Below, in pieces: positions 1-9,851 of a stretch of 25,061 nt of DNA. The translations under genes and the position numbers were made by a program. The notes under the pieces were generated by a model. That model worked only from the letters and a program-made list of their open reading frames with translations, searched no databases and was not told the DNA's origin. Positions within the stretch are counted from its first letter, which is position 1, and every line of letters starts with the position of its first letter. Source of the DNA: Paulinella micropora (taxonomy: Eukaryota > Cercozoa > Imbricatea > Euglyphida); NCBI GenBank assembly GCA_009731375.1, contig BJOX01000121.1:818767-843827 (forward strand). The letters run 5' to 3'.

Positions 1-98
1 GGTAGGTTGGTTGGTTGGTTGGTTGGTTGGTAGGTAGGTAGGTAGGTTGGTAGGTAGGTAGGTAGGTAGGTAGGTAGGTAGGTAGGTAGGTAGGTAGG

Positions 99-148
<50 letters not shown>
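1..148. repeat. Compound tetranucleotide microsatellite (GGTT/GGTA)n-(GATA)n
   Basis: The window opens inside a tetranucleotide array that passes from GGTT to GGTA to GATA units and ends in unique sequence at about 149. The left end is cut by the window, so the full length is unknown. Confidence 0.95.
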
Positions 149-149
<1 letters not shown>

Positions 150-469
150 GCTGGCATGTACCGACACGTGTGTAGTCAATGATCATCATGTTAACTGCTA
201 GTGAGGCCACGGCGAGTGGTACAGCTTTTGAGCGGGACATGCTGCAAGGTCCCACCAAACGGTCTTTGCACAAACAATACAAACACGTACACACCAGACA
301 CAGAACAGACTGTTTACTCTAATAGCACAAATTGAGTTGCTTTTTGGCTTCATTGGCAGAGATATTTAAGTTTTACGAGGTGTTTGGCTCTGCTACATTT
401 GGATACTGGAAGAATAGCCAACGAATGCAGTGCACGCAGACAAAAAAGGCATTACTTGGAGTTGCTGTC
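149..469. other. Unique sequence without recognisable gene
   Basis: Non-repetitive sequence between two microsatellites. Reading frames entering the following TG-rich array are long only because that array lacks stop codons. I see no RNA gene, promoter or protein signature here. Confidence 0.6.
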
Positions 470-1065
470 TTTAGGCTGTCTGTCTGCGTGTCTCAGTGTC
501 TGTGTCTGTCGTGTGTCTCTGTGTCTCTGTGTCTCTGTGTCTCTGCGTCTCTGTGCTGTCTCTGTGTCTCTGTGTCTCTGTCTCTGTGTCTCTGTGTCTG
601 TGTCTGTGTCTGTGCTGTGTCTGTGTCTCTGTGCTGTGTGTCTGTGTCTGTGTGTCTGTGTCTGTGTCTGTGTCTGTGTCTGTGTGTGTCTTGTGTCTGT
701 GTCTGTGTCTGTGTCTGTGTGTGTCTGTGTCTGTGTCTGTGTCTGTGTCTGTGTCTGTCTGTCTGTCTATCTGTCTGTCTGTGTGTGTGTCGTGTATGTC
801 TGTGTGTGTGTGTGTGTCTGTGTCTGTGTCTCTGTCTCTGTCTCTGTGTCTCTGTGTCTCTGTGTCTGTGTCTGTGTCAGTCTGTGTCAGTCTGTGTCTG
901 TGTCAGTCTGTGTCAGTCTGTGTCTGTGTCTGTGTCTGTGTCTGTGTCTGTGTGTCTGTGTCTGTGTCTGTGTCTGTGTGTGTGTGTGTGTTTGTGTGCC
1001 AATGTGTGTGTGTCTGTGTGTGTGTGTCTGTCTGTCTGTCTGTCTGTCTGTGTGTGTTCGTTCGT
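470..1065. repeat. (TG)n/(TCTG)n/(TGTCTC)n compound microsatellite
   Basis: About 600 bp of TG, TCTG and TGTCTC units with no other content. It opens several overlapping frames of Val/Cys/Leu/Ser repeats on the plus strand and Thr/His/Asp/Arg on the minus strand. These are repeat artefacts, not proteins. Alternating pyrimidine-purine TG tracts can adopt Z-DNA; that is general knowledge, not shown here. Confidence 0.95.
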
Positions 1066-1404
1066 GTATCGCTTGTATTTCTGGGTTAATATGGTATATT
1101 ATAGCCATGTAAGATTGCTTGTACTGTATTACTACTACGAAACAGATTTGGTGGCTGCAAAGACATATTTGTTACTACTGCATAATCATGAAATTACTGA
1201 ATTTGTATTATCTACCGACTACGTTGAAATACTACTGTTAAAGATTTTTGTATTATTGCCACTTAATGCATGTCATTAGATAAAATGTATCACTCTTATG
1301 TTGTATGTATTCTATTACTATTGGATAATAAGTTGTTAGCAGACTACTCGAAGAATGACCAGTCCTATTGTACAGTTTCTGCTTGAGATCCAGGTAACAC
1401 GATA
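1066..1404. other. AT-rich unique sequence, nothing recognised
   Basis: Roughly 340 bp of AT-rich sequence between the TG array and the first CT array. It contains no supported gene or RNA. Confidence 0.55.
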
Positions 1405-1507
1405 TTCTCTCTCTCTCTCTCTTTTTCTCTCTCTCTCTCTCTCTCTCTTTCTTTCTCTCTCTCTCTCTCCCTCTCTCTCTCTCTCTCTCGCTCTCTCTGT
1501 CTCTCTG

Positions 1508-1553
<46 letters not shown>

Positions 1554-1567
1554 CCTCCCTCCCTCTC

Positions 1568-1598
<31 letters not shown>

Positions 1599-1600
1599 CT
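1405..1600. repeat. (CT)n microsatellite with CCCT/TTCT interruptions
   Basis: Almost pure CT dinucleotide repeat of about 195 bp, with short CCCT and TTTCT interruptions. It is followed by a short TG/TATG-rich stretch to about 1660. The long Ser/Leu and Glu/Arg frames across it come from the repeat. Confidence 0.95.
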
Positions 1601-1781
1601 TGCGTGTGTATATGTATGTGTCTATGCATGTATGTGTCTGTGTGTCTCTGTGTGTGTATTTTTGTACAGCACAACCCAAGAATAGTCCAGTCCATCAGGT
1701 CGACCCTCTGCACACACCCCCCCTCCCCCCTTTATATATACAGATATATATAAAAACAATATTTATAACGTCAGATGAGAG

Positions 1782-1896
<115 letters not shown>

Positions 1897-1982
1897 GTCC
1901 AGGTAACTATAGCACAGATGAGGTGATGCGCTGTGCCAAAATGATGGGGTACACCTTCACACGTGACGAGCTCGTCTATAGG

Positions 1983-2023
<41 letters not shown>

Positions 2024-2075
2024 TTATATCTATATCTATATCTATATCTATATCTATATCTATCTATCTATATCT

Positions 2076-2107
<32 letters not shown>

Positions 2108-2180
2108 CTATCTATCTCTACCAATACATCTGTTTACCTACCTACCTACCTACCTACCTACCTACCTATCTATCTATCTC
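1983..2180. repeat. (TATC)n / (TATATC)n / (TACC)n compound microsatellite
   Basis: Tetranucleotide TATC array with an internal TATATC hexamer section and a terminal TACC section. It opens Tyr/Leu/Ser/Ile frames that are artefacts. Confidence 0.95.
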
Positions 2181-2300
2181 TTTTGTGCGTTGCATGGTTG
2201 GTTGGCAGTCCGCACTGGGGGAATTTTTGTCGGGAGATGTACATGAGGAACAAGCATGAGTTCGGCAACATAGTGCCTGAATAATACTGCCGACATTCGA

Positions 2301-2345
2301 CTGGCTAAATCGTCCTACCTTGAACTCAATATTCTCCATCACTAC

Positions 2346-2439
<94 letters not shown>

Positions 2440-2480
2440 GGCTAAATCGTCCAACCTTGAATTCAATATTCTCCATCACT
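2301..2480. repeat. (TATC)n array flanked by a direct repeat of about 43 bp
   Basis: A TATC array (about 2344-2438) lies between two near-identical segments starting CTGGCTAAATCGTCC at 2301 and 2438. The 137-bp unit looks like a duplication that carried the microsatellite. A diverged relative of the flank appears near 2973-3020. Confidence 0.85.
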
Positions 2481-2826
2481 ACTAGTACTATGGCCATGCT
2501 AGATCACTACTAGTGCTAGGGCCATGCTACACCACTACTAGTGCTATGGCCATGCTACATCCATGCTACATCACTACTAGTGCTATGGCCATGCTACATC
2601 ACTACTAGTGCTATGGCCATGCTACATCCATGCTACATCACTACTAGTGCTATGGCCATGCTACATCACTACTAGTACTATGGCCATGCTACATCACTAC
2701 TAGTACTATGGCCATGCTACATCACTACTAGTGCTATGGCCATGCTACATCCATGCTACATCAATACTAGTGCAATACTAGTGCTACGGCCATGCTACAT
2801 CACTACTAGTGCTATGGCCATGCTAA
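2474..2826. repeat. 28-bp minisatellite, about a dozen copies
   Basis: Tandem units of about 28 bp built around ACTACTAGTGCTATGGCCAT. Some units carry an extra 11-bp ATCCATGCTAC insertion, giving a higher-order pattern. Copies differ by single substitutions (for example GTGC versus GTAC). Each unit contains the palindromes ACTAGT and TGGCCA. Confidence 0.9.
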
Positions 2827-2934
2827 AGACCTCGTTTGAAAGCTCAGGACACTTGCTTTCCAAGGGTGTGCTTTGCGCTTTCATATCTTAAATCTTGATT
2901 GCGAAAAATTAGTTGCAAGGTCGGTGACTCAGCT

Positions 2935-2937
<3 letters not shown>

Positions 2938-2973
<36 letters not shown>
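2938..2973. repeat. Short (CT)n array
   Basis: About 17 CT units. No gene is associated with it. Confidence 0.9.
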
Positions 2974-2975
<2 letters not shown>

Positions 2976-3744
2976 CCTGAGTAATTTTGACCACATTCAA
3001 CTGACAACGTCGTCCGATTTCAACGGACATAGTCGTCCAATTCAACTGTTTTTTCTCGACCACTATTTGAGGCTGAAGGCTGATAAACATTTTATGCAGA
3101 TCACACTGTTGGAAAGCTCCTGTCCTGAGCTTTCCACTTATGGCTTCAGCATTGCCACTGATAGCGCTGAATTGCATACTTCAAGTGATCATCGAGAATG
3201 TTGAATTTACTACAGAGTTGGATTCTTTAGCAGTTTGAATGTCACTAGTGGTAATATTGTAAATAAAAGAAGAGAGATTCCTAGTTCTTTAAGCCTGCCT
3301 GTAAAATTAACAGTTTCTTCCAGGCCACTGGCCAGCCAATTCATCGCTTTGGGAGTTTGGGCCGGGAAAGCCTGGCACCTTTTTTTGAAGGTCTTACGCT
3401 TCCCACTAGCACTTATTCCTACAAGTGCAGTGGCAAGTCAACTATTGTTTTATTACCGGTAATCATAGACTCAACTTCAAGTTTAATACATCGCTAGTGA
3501 GTCCCCAGGACTCATGATCATCTTTCAAGGGCCGGAGGCTTAGGATTAACATATAGAGTCTTATAATATAACTACAGGCTGTAAATTGAATGGAATCGAT
3601 ATTAATATAACTTGAGTCGGAGCGGGCTAATTCGGAGGGTTTCAACGGTTGGGTGCCACTGTTACAGAAAGTGCTCTAAGTGCTTTTCGAGATGATTCCG
3701 TCCAGAAATGACTCAGAGTTGAAAAACCCCGATCAATTAAAATT
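2974..3744. other. Unique intergenic sequence with one perfect hairpin
   Basis: No gene is recognised in this stretch. At 3111-3135 there is a perfect 9-bp inverted repeat, GGAAAGCTC...GAGCTTTCC, with a 7-nt loop. Part of it recurs in inverted orientation near 2838-2850 (AAAGCTCAGGAC). The first part resembles 2273-2320 (GTGCCTGA..TAAT.. then ..CGTCC), an old duplication. Confidence 0.5.
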
Positions 3745-4890
3745 CTTCTTCTTCTTCTTCTTCTCCTCCTCCTCCTCCTCCTCCTCCTTCTCCTTCTCCT
3801 TCTCCTCCTCCTTCTCCTTCTTCCTTCTCCTTCTTCTCCTTCTCCTCCTCCTTCTCAGGGCCTTCTCCTTCTCCTTTTCCTTCTCTTTCTCCTTCTCCTT
3901 CTTCTTCTCCTTCTCCTTCTCCTTCTTCTTCTTCTTCTTCGTCTTCGTCTTCTTCTTCTTCTTCTCCTTCTTCTTCTCCTTCTTCTTCTCCTTCTCTCCT
4001 TCTCCTTCTCCTTCTCCTTCTCCTTCTTCTTCTTCTTCTTCTTCTTCTTCTTCTTCTCCTTCTTCTTCTTCTTCTTCTTCTTCTTCTTCTCCTTCTCCTC
4101 CTTCTCCTTCTCTTTCTCCTTCTCCTTCTCCTTCTCCTTCTTCGTCTTCGTCTTCTTCTTCTTCTTCTTCTTCTTCTTCTTCTTCTCCTTCTCCATCTCC
4201 TTCTCCATCTCCTTCTCCATCTCCTTCTCCATCTCCTTCTCCATCTCCTTCTCCTTCTCCTTCTCCTTCTCATCCTTGTCCTTCTCCTTCTCAACCTTCT
4301 CCTTCTCCTTCTCCTTCGTCTTCTCCTTCGTCTTCGTCTTCGTCTTCGTCTTCTCCTTCTCCTTCTCCTTCTCCTTCGTCTTCTCCTTGTCCTTCTTCTT
4401 CTTCTTCTTCTTCTTCTTCTTCTTCTCCGTCTTCTCCTTCGTCTTCTCCTTCGTCTTCTCCTTCGTCTTCTCCTTCGTCTTCTCCTTCGTCTTCTCCTTC
4501 GTCTTCTCCTTCGTCTTCTTGTTCTTCTTGTTCTTCTTGTTCTTCTTCTTCTTCTTCTCCTTCTTCTTCTTCTTCGTCTTCGTCTTCGTCTTCTTTGTCT
4601 TCGTCTCCTTCTCCTTCTCCTTCTCCTTCGTCTTCTCCTTCGTCTTCTCCTTCGTCTTCTCCTTCTTCGTCTTCTCCTTCGTCTTCTCCTTCTTCTTCTT
4701 CTTCTTCTTCTTCTTCTCCTTCTTCTTCTTCTTCTTCTTCTTCTTCTTCTTCTTCTTCGTCTTCTTCTTCTTCGTCTTCTTCTTCTTCTTCTTCTTCTTC
4801 TTCTTCTTCTTCTTCGTCTTCTTCTTCTTCTTCGTCTTCTTCTTCTTCTTCTTCTTCTTCTCCTTCTCCTTCTCCTTCTCCTTCGTCCTC
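3745..4890. repeat. 1.15-kb polypyrimidine (CTT/CTC)n tract with higher-order units
   Basis: An almost uninterrupted plus-strand pyrimidine tract of CTT and CTC triplets, with sub-arrays: a CTTCTCCAT type near 4190-4250 and a 12-mer CTTCTCCTTCGT type near 4425-4515. It opens very long Ser/Pro/Phe frames on the plus strand and Glu/Lys/Arg frames on the minus strand, all of them low complexity. I do not regard any as a gene. Homopurine-homopyrimidine mirror tracts of this kind are known candidates for triplex (H-DNA). Confidence 0.95.
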
Positions 4891-5063
4891 GTTTACAGTG
4901 GGTACCGACTTAGATTTTTTTCGTTTGTGCGGCCCCCTCCCACCCCCTCCTTATGGGGGCCACGCTGCGGCCCGGCTCTCCCTTCCCTTCCTATTTTGCA
5001 CTAGACGGATCTACCCCTCTATTTCACCCGCCGGCGCTCGCTCACAAAATATCAGCTAAGTCT

Positions 5064-5664
5064 TTTGCCACAAATTGCGGCAAATGTCCGCAACTTGCGG
5101 AGCTTTTCCACATTTGGCGCGAAATTCACCGAATTATGGAACCAGTGAAAAAAAAATTTTTGGGAGCGATTTTGGGAATTGGAAATTAGCAGAAGAGAAT
5201 TTTTGGGGGAAGCAAAGGCGTGCGGGGAATTTTTTTACCTTTAGTTTTTTTCCCCGCCCGCCCTTCTTTCCCGAAAATTTTTCTGTAGCTAATTTTCAAT
5301 TGCCGAAATGTCCTTCACTAAAAAAAAATTTATTGCGTGCCGCAATCTGCGGCAAAAAGCAAGTGTCCACAAATTGCGGGCAAATGTCCGCAACTTGCGG
5401 AGTTTTCCACATTTGGCGCGAAATTCACCGAATTATGGAACCAGTGAAAAAAAAATTTTTTTTGGGAGCGATTTTGGGAATTGGAAATTAGCAACAGAGA
5501 ATTTTTGGGGGAAGCAAAGGCGGGCGGGGAATTTTTTTACCTTTAGTTTTTTTTCCCCGCCCGCCCTTCTTTCCCGAAAATTTTTCTGTAGCTAATTTTC
5601 AATTGCCGAAATGTCCTTCACTAAAAAAAAATTTATTGCGTGCCGCAATCTGCTGCAAAAATTC
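5064..5664. repeat. Two tandem copies of a foldback/MITE-like palindromic element
   Basis: A segment of about 300 bp occurs twice (about 5064-5362 and 5363-5664, period about 299 bp) with few differences. Within each copy, sequence from about AGTGAAAAA through GGAATTGGAAATTAGC to GCGGGGAA reappears as its reverse complement: TTCCCCGC, then GCTAATTTTCAATTGCC, then TTCACTAAAAA. The arms are about 85 bp around a centre of about 20 bp (ACCTTTAG). Palindromic TTGCGG/CCGCAA boxes lie outside the arms. No protein is encoded; frames across it are chance. It could be a non-autonomous DNA transposon or a cruciform-forming satellite unit. Confidence 0.85.
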
Positions 5665-5878
5665 TAGCTGCCGCAAATTATAAGCGTTTTCGGCATTTTG
5701 GCCGCGAAGTTCACTGGATTCAGACAAGATCTTTTTAATAAAACCGCATTTTGTGGAGTTGGAATAAAAATTTGTTAGCAAGCGGACATTTTGGATCTTC
5801 TGAGCGAGGGAGGGAAGCGGCGGGGAGACGTCGGAGGGCCGGAAGCGCGCACACATTTCGCGGGTTTTCTGGGAAGTT
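5665..5878 (+). promoter_or_regulatory. Probable 5' flank/UTR of the FkbM-type gene
   Basis: This runs from the end of the second foldback copy to the ATG at 5879. It becomes markedly GC-rich from about 5800. The start context GAAGTTATGG has a G at +4. No TATA box is obvious; assignment as promoter is positional inference only. Confidence 0.3.
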
Positions 5879-6810
5879 ATGGCTGTCCTGCTGGCCCTGT
5901 TGGCGGTCGCGGGCGCCAAGCACCAAGCGCTTCGCTACTTCCGGACCGGTGAGAGCGTCCGTTTAGTGAAGGTGAAAGTGCCCGGATCTTCGCGGGGCTT
6001 TTTCATGGCCGAGGATCCGGACCTGATAGCCAAAGGCGTGGTAGATCCTATGCTGCGCTTTTTGCAACAAAGCGAACCGCACATCGGACAGCTGCTAACC
6101 GAAGTGTTGCAGTGCAAGGCAGACAAGCCCCTTTGTGGCCGGACTGTGGCGCACGACCACGCGCTGGTCTTTATGGATATCGGCGCCAACGCGGGCTTCT
6201 ACACGCTCCTGGCCGCTTCTCTCGGAATTTCTGTCATAGCAGTGGAACCGCAGCCCCACTGCCTTGCCTTCCTCAAGGCCGCGGCGGCCGCGAGCGAGCT
6301 GTCTAAGATTAGCGTGCACAACGTGCTGGCAGGCAACTACAGCAGACCGCGGCACGCGCGCGTGCGCGTGCGCAACGGTTGCTTCGGGACCTGGCCGTAC
6401 GCCGTGGGCCAGGAGGACGCCGCCATCAACTATTTTGCCGGCGTCGACAACTCGACTACCGACATTGACCTGGTACACGCCGCGAGTTTGGTGCCCGCCG
6501 ACATTGACCTGTCCTGTCGGGCCTGCGCGCCCTGTTTGAGGCCCGGCGCGTGATTTGCGCGGTCGTCGAGTACAACCGGGCCATGTGGTGCCGCTGCGAG
6601 GGCCAGCCCTGGGACACGTGCGACCCCGTCCGCTTCAAGCACGACGCGCTGGTGGCCTATGACTGGCTGACCCGGGCCGGCTATGAGTTCTCGGCCTTTG
6701 GGCTGGGTCCGCTAGACAGGGCTGCGTTCTACAACCTCGTGCACGAGCCCACGAAAGAGCATTGGCTGACCTTTGATTTCCTGTGGAGCGCCCGCCGGCA
6801 CCCGCCTTAG
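5879..6810 (+). CDS. FkbM-family SAM-dependent methyltransferase, frame-disrupted
   Basis: The family transfers methyl groups from S-adenosylmethionine, often to sugars or polyketides. The first part (5879-6553, 224 codons) starts with a hydrophobic stretch (MAVLLALLAVAGA) that fits a signal peptide or anchor. Near residues 98-104 is the SAM-binding motif I, DIGANAG, followed by VIAVEPQP, the typical FkbM order. This frame ends abnormally after PADIDL. The C-terminal part continues one frame away from about 6514 to the stop at 6808-6810, reading LSGLRALFEARRVICAVVEY, also characteristic. The family usually has a segment of the type KIDVEGxE between these two parts; it is missing, so roughly 30 bp plus a frame offset seem lost. 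The coding is strongly GC-rich, unlike the flanks. Either a real pseudogene or a local assembly error. Confidence 0.75.
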
Positions 6811-6991
6811 GGAGGAAAAATGGGAGCCAAGGTAGGGGTGCCGGCCGAAACCAAAGAAAAAAAACAAACAAAAAAGAATCGTTTAATTTTTTCTTGAAAA
6901 AATGACTGGAGCCACACAAATTCTAGCTTCAATCCCCTCCCCCCTCTTTTGCATGCAGTATTAAATTTTTTTCTTTTGGCAAGAAACATTT

Positions 6992-7141
6992 TTACAGATC
7001 AACCAGGCGCTGGCGCTTGGCCGGACGCGGCTCGACCGCCAGCACGGCGCAGCACGCCTCCAGACGGGGCTCGACCAGAGGCTTACTCTCTAACCATGTA
7101 GCGGTGGCCTCGTGGAAGCGTTCGACTGAAGCGAGCGCCAT
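6992..7141 (-). CDS. Possible small protein or terminal exon (49 codons)
   Basis: A minus-strand frame from an ATG at 7141 in a good eukaryotic context (GACCATGG) to a stop at 6992, convergent with the methyltransferase gene. The product begins MALASVERFHEATATW and ends in a basic KRQR stretch. Its GC content matches the FkbM gene and contrasts with the AT-rich surroundings, which hints at coding sequence. No family is recognised. It may equally be the last exon of a longer spliced gene or non-coding. Confidence 0.3.
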   Translation of the reverse strand: MALASVERFHEATATWLESKPLVEPRLEACCAVLAVEPRPAKRQRLVDL

Positions 7142-8995
7142 GGTCAAATGGCCGGTAGAATTCACAAAAAAAAATAGAATGGAATATGTAATTTTATTCA
7201 ATAGAAATTATACATGTTCATAAAGAAAGTGATGGAATAACATATTACGAAAACCTGATTGAAAAATAGTCAAAACTGACTTCAAACCAATCAAATTCCC
7301 GTCGCCCACCCTTTTTTCCCAACTAATTTGCACACCCCCACCGGAAAAAAAACTGGCCACCTTGCCACCTGAAAAAATGATGCTTGTGATGACAAAAAAT
7401 CAGAGTCAGTTTTCATATGTTCCCTGTATGCTCTTCAATAAATTTTTATATAATATCTTTCTATGTATGCTTATAATTAAATGTCCAAAGTTTTTTTACA
7501 AAAAGGTAACCTTAAGCCTGCAAACAAACCGGCCAAAGTCAGCAAAAGTAGGGCATAAGGCCCTCACTCAAAATTTTTTTGATTTAAATGCAAGGCCTGC
7601 ACTAGTACAGAAAGTAAAGGAAATCAAATAGACTATTTAATAAAAACATTTTGTGCAGAAAGTGCAGAAAAAAAATTGAAAATCTGTAAAGATCTCACAC
7701 ACGATTTTTTTAGCCTGTCTGGAGCCCAGAACAGATCACCAACAGCAGGGTTAAAAAGAAAGGAGCAGGAGTTGAACATATGCAAAACAAAGACCATGTG
7801 ATTGTGAATAGATTCAGCACATAACATTCCAAGAAAAGCACACACAACACATATATGAGCGATACAGGACAGGTGCAAAAAAGTGCTTCAGGGAAGAAAG
7901 AACAACACATGCTAAAGGTAAGTTTACAACACATCATTTTGCAGACAGCATGGGCACAACGTTTGGAAAGACTGTACAAGACCACGGGACGTGAAAGTAT
8001 GCATGAGAAATATACAGAAAAAAAAAACACAAAACCCTCTCTAGACATGACTTTTACCAATGTCGACCCCGTAAAAACCGTCAAATAAAAAAAATTTAGT
8101 GCGGCCTTCACTTCAAAGGCTACGAATGTCGATAGGCCTGTTTGGTCAAATATTTTTTGGGAATTTTTCTGGTTTCCTCTCCGGGAATTGGCATGATCTT
8201 GTTAAATATTGCCACAGAAATTCACGGGCCGGCGTCACCAAAATCATGTCGGAGGTCCATGTGTTCATAGCGAGTGTTTGTTCAAACCACGTTGTTTCAA
8301 GCAAAAGCAAGCATGACACAAGTGTTTTCATCAAAAAACTTTGTCTCCGGCGTTCTTGAAATCCTTATTATCGACTAAAATTTTCACATTTCACGACATA
8401 GCAAGTATGGTGTTTTTAGCTGAAAAATGTTGTTTGCATGATGCACTCTGCACTCATTTTTACGCACAAGTGCACAAATGAATTCAAATGTTATGTTGAG
8501 CAATCCTGCCAGAGGGTTTTTGCAGAGATGTACGGTATAAAACAAAAACTAGGAAAACATAGGTCGAAAACTAGTTTGTCGAGATTCAGAACATACCCCC
8601 AGATCACAGCAATAGCTTATATGAACTGAAAAACTAAACAAGCCGCAGACCATTCCCACTAAAAACATTGAATTCTGCGCAGACAGCACCTCAAAATCTT
8701 GAATATTGAATGAGATTACTCGCTGCGAAATATTTAATGATTCTACCGACCACTAGAACCTACATATGAAATCACTTCCCGATAAGATTTTACCTACATA
8801 CCTTGACGTATCGATAGATAGAGCATGTCTTGAAATATTAATATCCAGCTTATTTCAGTATTATTACGTTGAGAAATGATGATTTTATTCAGTTTGAAAA
8901 ACACTGCCACATTTGTGGCAATGATTCACAAATGTGGCGCCTGCCGGGTTAAGTGTTAAGACGTTGATACAATTGTACTTGAAATGTTATTATCT
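7142..8995. other. AT-rich region without recognisable gene
   Basis: About 1.85 kb with many A/T homopolymers and only short, low-quality frames. Codon use and residue composition of these frames look random. No tRNA or other structured RNA was recognised. A palindrome and a piggyBac-end-like sequence lie at the right end (separate entry). Confidence 0.55.
8906..8959. repeat. 12-bp perfect palindrome plus a piggyBac-end-like sequence
   Basis: GCCACATTTGTG (8906-8917) and its reverse complement CACAAATGTGGC (8927-8938) are separated by 9 nt. They are followed at 8947-8959 by GGTTAAGTGTTAA. That 13-mer is identical to the right end plus target site of the downstream piggyBac element (11851-11863). 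It may be the remaining end of a second, related element. Confidence 0.5.
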
Positions 8996-8999
8996 TTAA

Positions 9000-9048
9000 C
9001 CCTTAACCGGTTTCAATCCCCAAAAGTGGCTTCAATCCCCAAAAGTGG
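9000..9048 (+). repeat. Left TIR and subterminal repeats of the piggyBac element
   Basis: A 14-bp terminal repeat is followed by two copies of CAATCCCCAAAAGTGG (9014-9029 and 9033-9048). Such subterminal units usually bind the transposase; that role is inferred. Confidence 0.8.
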
Positions 9049-9276
9049 TTTGAATTTTTGAGTTGAATAAAAACATAAATACCAATCGAAACAAGCTGTA
9101 CTACGCTGCAAATTTAATATTTTCGTGTTGGGGAAGCTATCTGTGAAAACCAGAATGTCATAGCTTTTCTAGAAGTGACTTAAATATGAAACTGAAACCA
9201 GGCACCAACCACTTTTTTTCACGAATTTTCGTTGCCTTTTTTTACGTGGCGGGGACCTTTTTTTTTTTTCAACATC

Positions 9277-9584
9277 ATGTCTGCGCACCAAAAGCTTCTC
9301 AGTCCGTGCGCGTCTTCCGGTCAGGGAATTTGGTGAGGCTTATGCCAAACAGAAATGGCCTGATGACTGGAAGACGAGGGAGATTGAGGGTACTGTTTCT
9401 CGACAGTATGGTCGTACAAAAGACAAGTTTTGGATGAAGTGGGATGCGGAGGATCAAGACGATTCCATGATGATGCTTCGGAGATTATCAAATACAGAAT
9501 TGAAGGGAGTGGCTCTGCCGATAACGGCATACTTGGGCAAGGCCAGGAAATCGACGGAGATGCCAAAAATGCAATAAATGCTGG
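9277..9584 (+). pseudogene. piggyBac transposase exon 1 (N-terminal region), frame-broken
   Basis: A likely start is the ATG at 9277 (MSAHQKLL...). The recognisable coding then moves to the next frame near 9325 (EFGEAYAKQKWPDDWK, then KFWMKWDAEDQDD) and to a third segment near 9460 (SEIIKYRIEG... to AINAG). The tract around KWPDDW..EGTV....KFWMKWD resembles the small beta-rich N-terminal region seen before many piggyBac catalytic cores; this is a family-level impression. The third segment ends at a GT donor (GG|GTAGAC) at 9585. Splicing the 68-nt intron 9585-9652 joins it in phase to exon 2, which supports this frame choice over the one stopping at 9575. Two single-base shifts are needed. Confidence 0.55.
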
Positions 9585-9652
9585 GTAGACTTGTTTTTCT
9601 TGAACCTCGAATTTTTCTTGTGATGTCGAATGGTTTCTCTGCGTGTTTGCAG

Positions 9653-9697
9653 TGAGGACGGCTTGATACCCAGCGACCCTGATGACGATGACTATGT
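9653..9697 (+). CDS. piggyBac transposase exon 2 (acidic linker)
   Basis: A 45-nt exon bounded by a TGTTTGCAG acceptor and a GT|GTACCT donor. It encodes EDGLIPSDPDDDDYV, an acidic linker. Joining to the exon beginning at 9852 after a 154-nt intron is in phase, giving ...DDDDYV-PPESGDES. The two introns are predicted from GT-AG sites and frame agreement only. Confidence 0.5.
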
Positions 9698-9851
9698 GTA
9701 CCTATCCCTACCTGGTTTCAGCTATTTTGTGCAATTTGCTTCTGTTTTGTTGTCGGCCAAGGACGATGCTGGAAGTATAGTAGATTTCTGTACTTCCATA
9801 CATGCATCGGCGTTGGCTGTCAGTATTCCTTACTGTACTGTTTTCCAACAG

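Noticed and set aside
332-1279. Long open frames (up to 315 codons) across the TG/TCTG array
   Set aside because: The product is almost only Val, Cys, Leu and Ser from a microsatellite lacking stop codons; all frames are open alike.
3680-5059. 459-codon frame rich in Ser, Pro and Phe and opposing Arg/Glu/Lys frames
   Set aside because: Translation of the CTT/CTC tract; no complex sequence except short edges, and all frames are open.
5075-5595. Two overlapping frames across the foldback copies
   Set aside because: Frames repeat because the DNA repeats; the palindromic structure explains the sequence better than coding.
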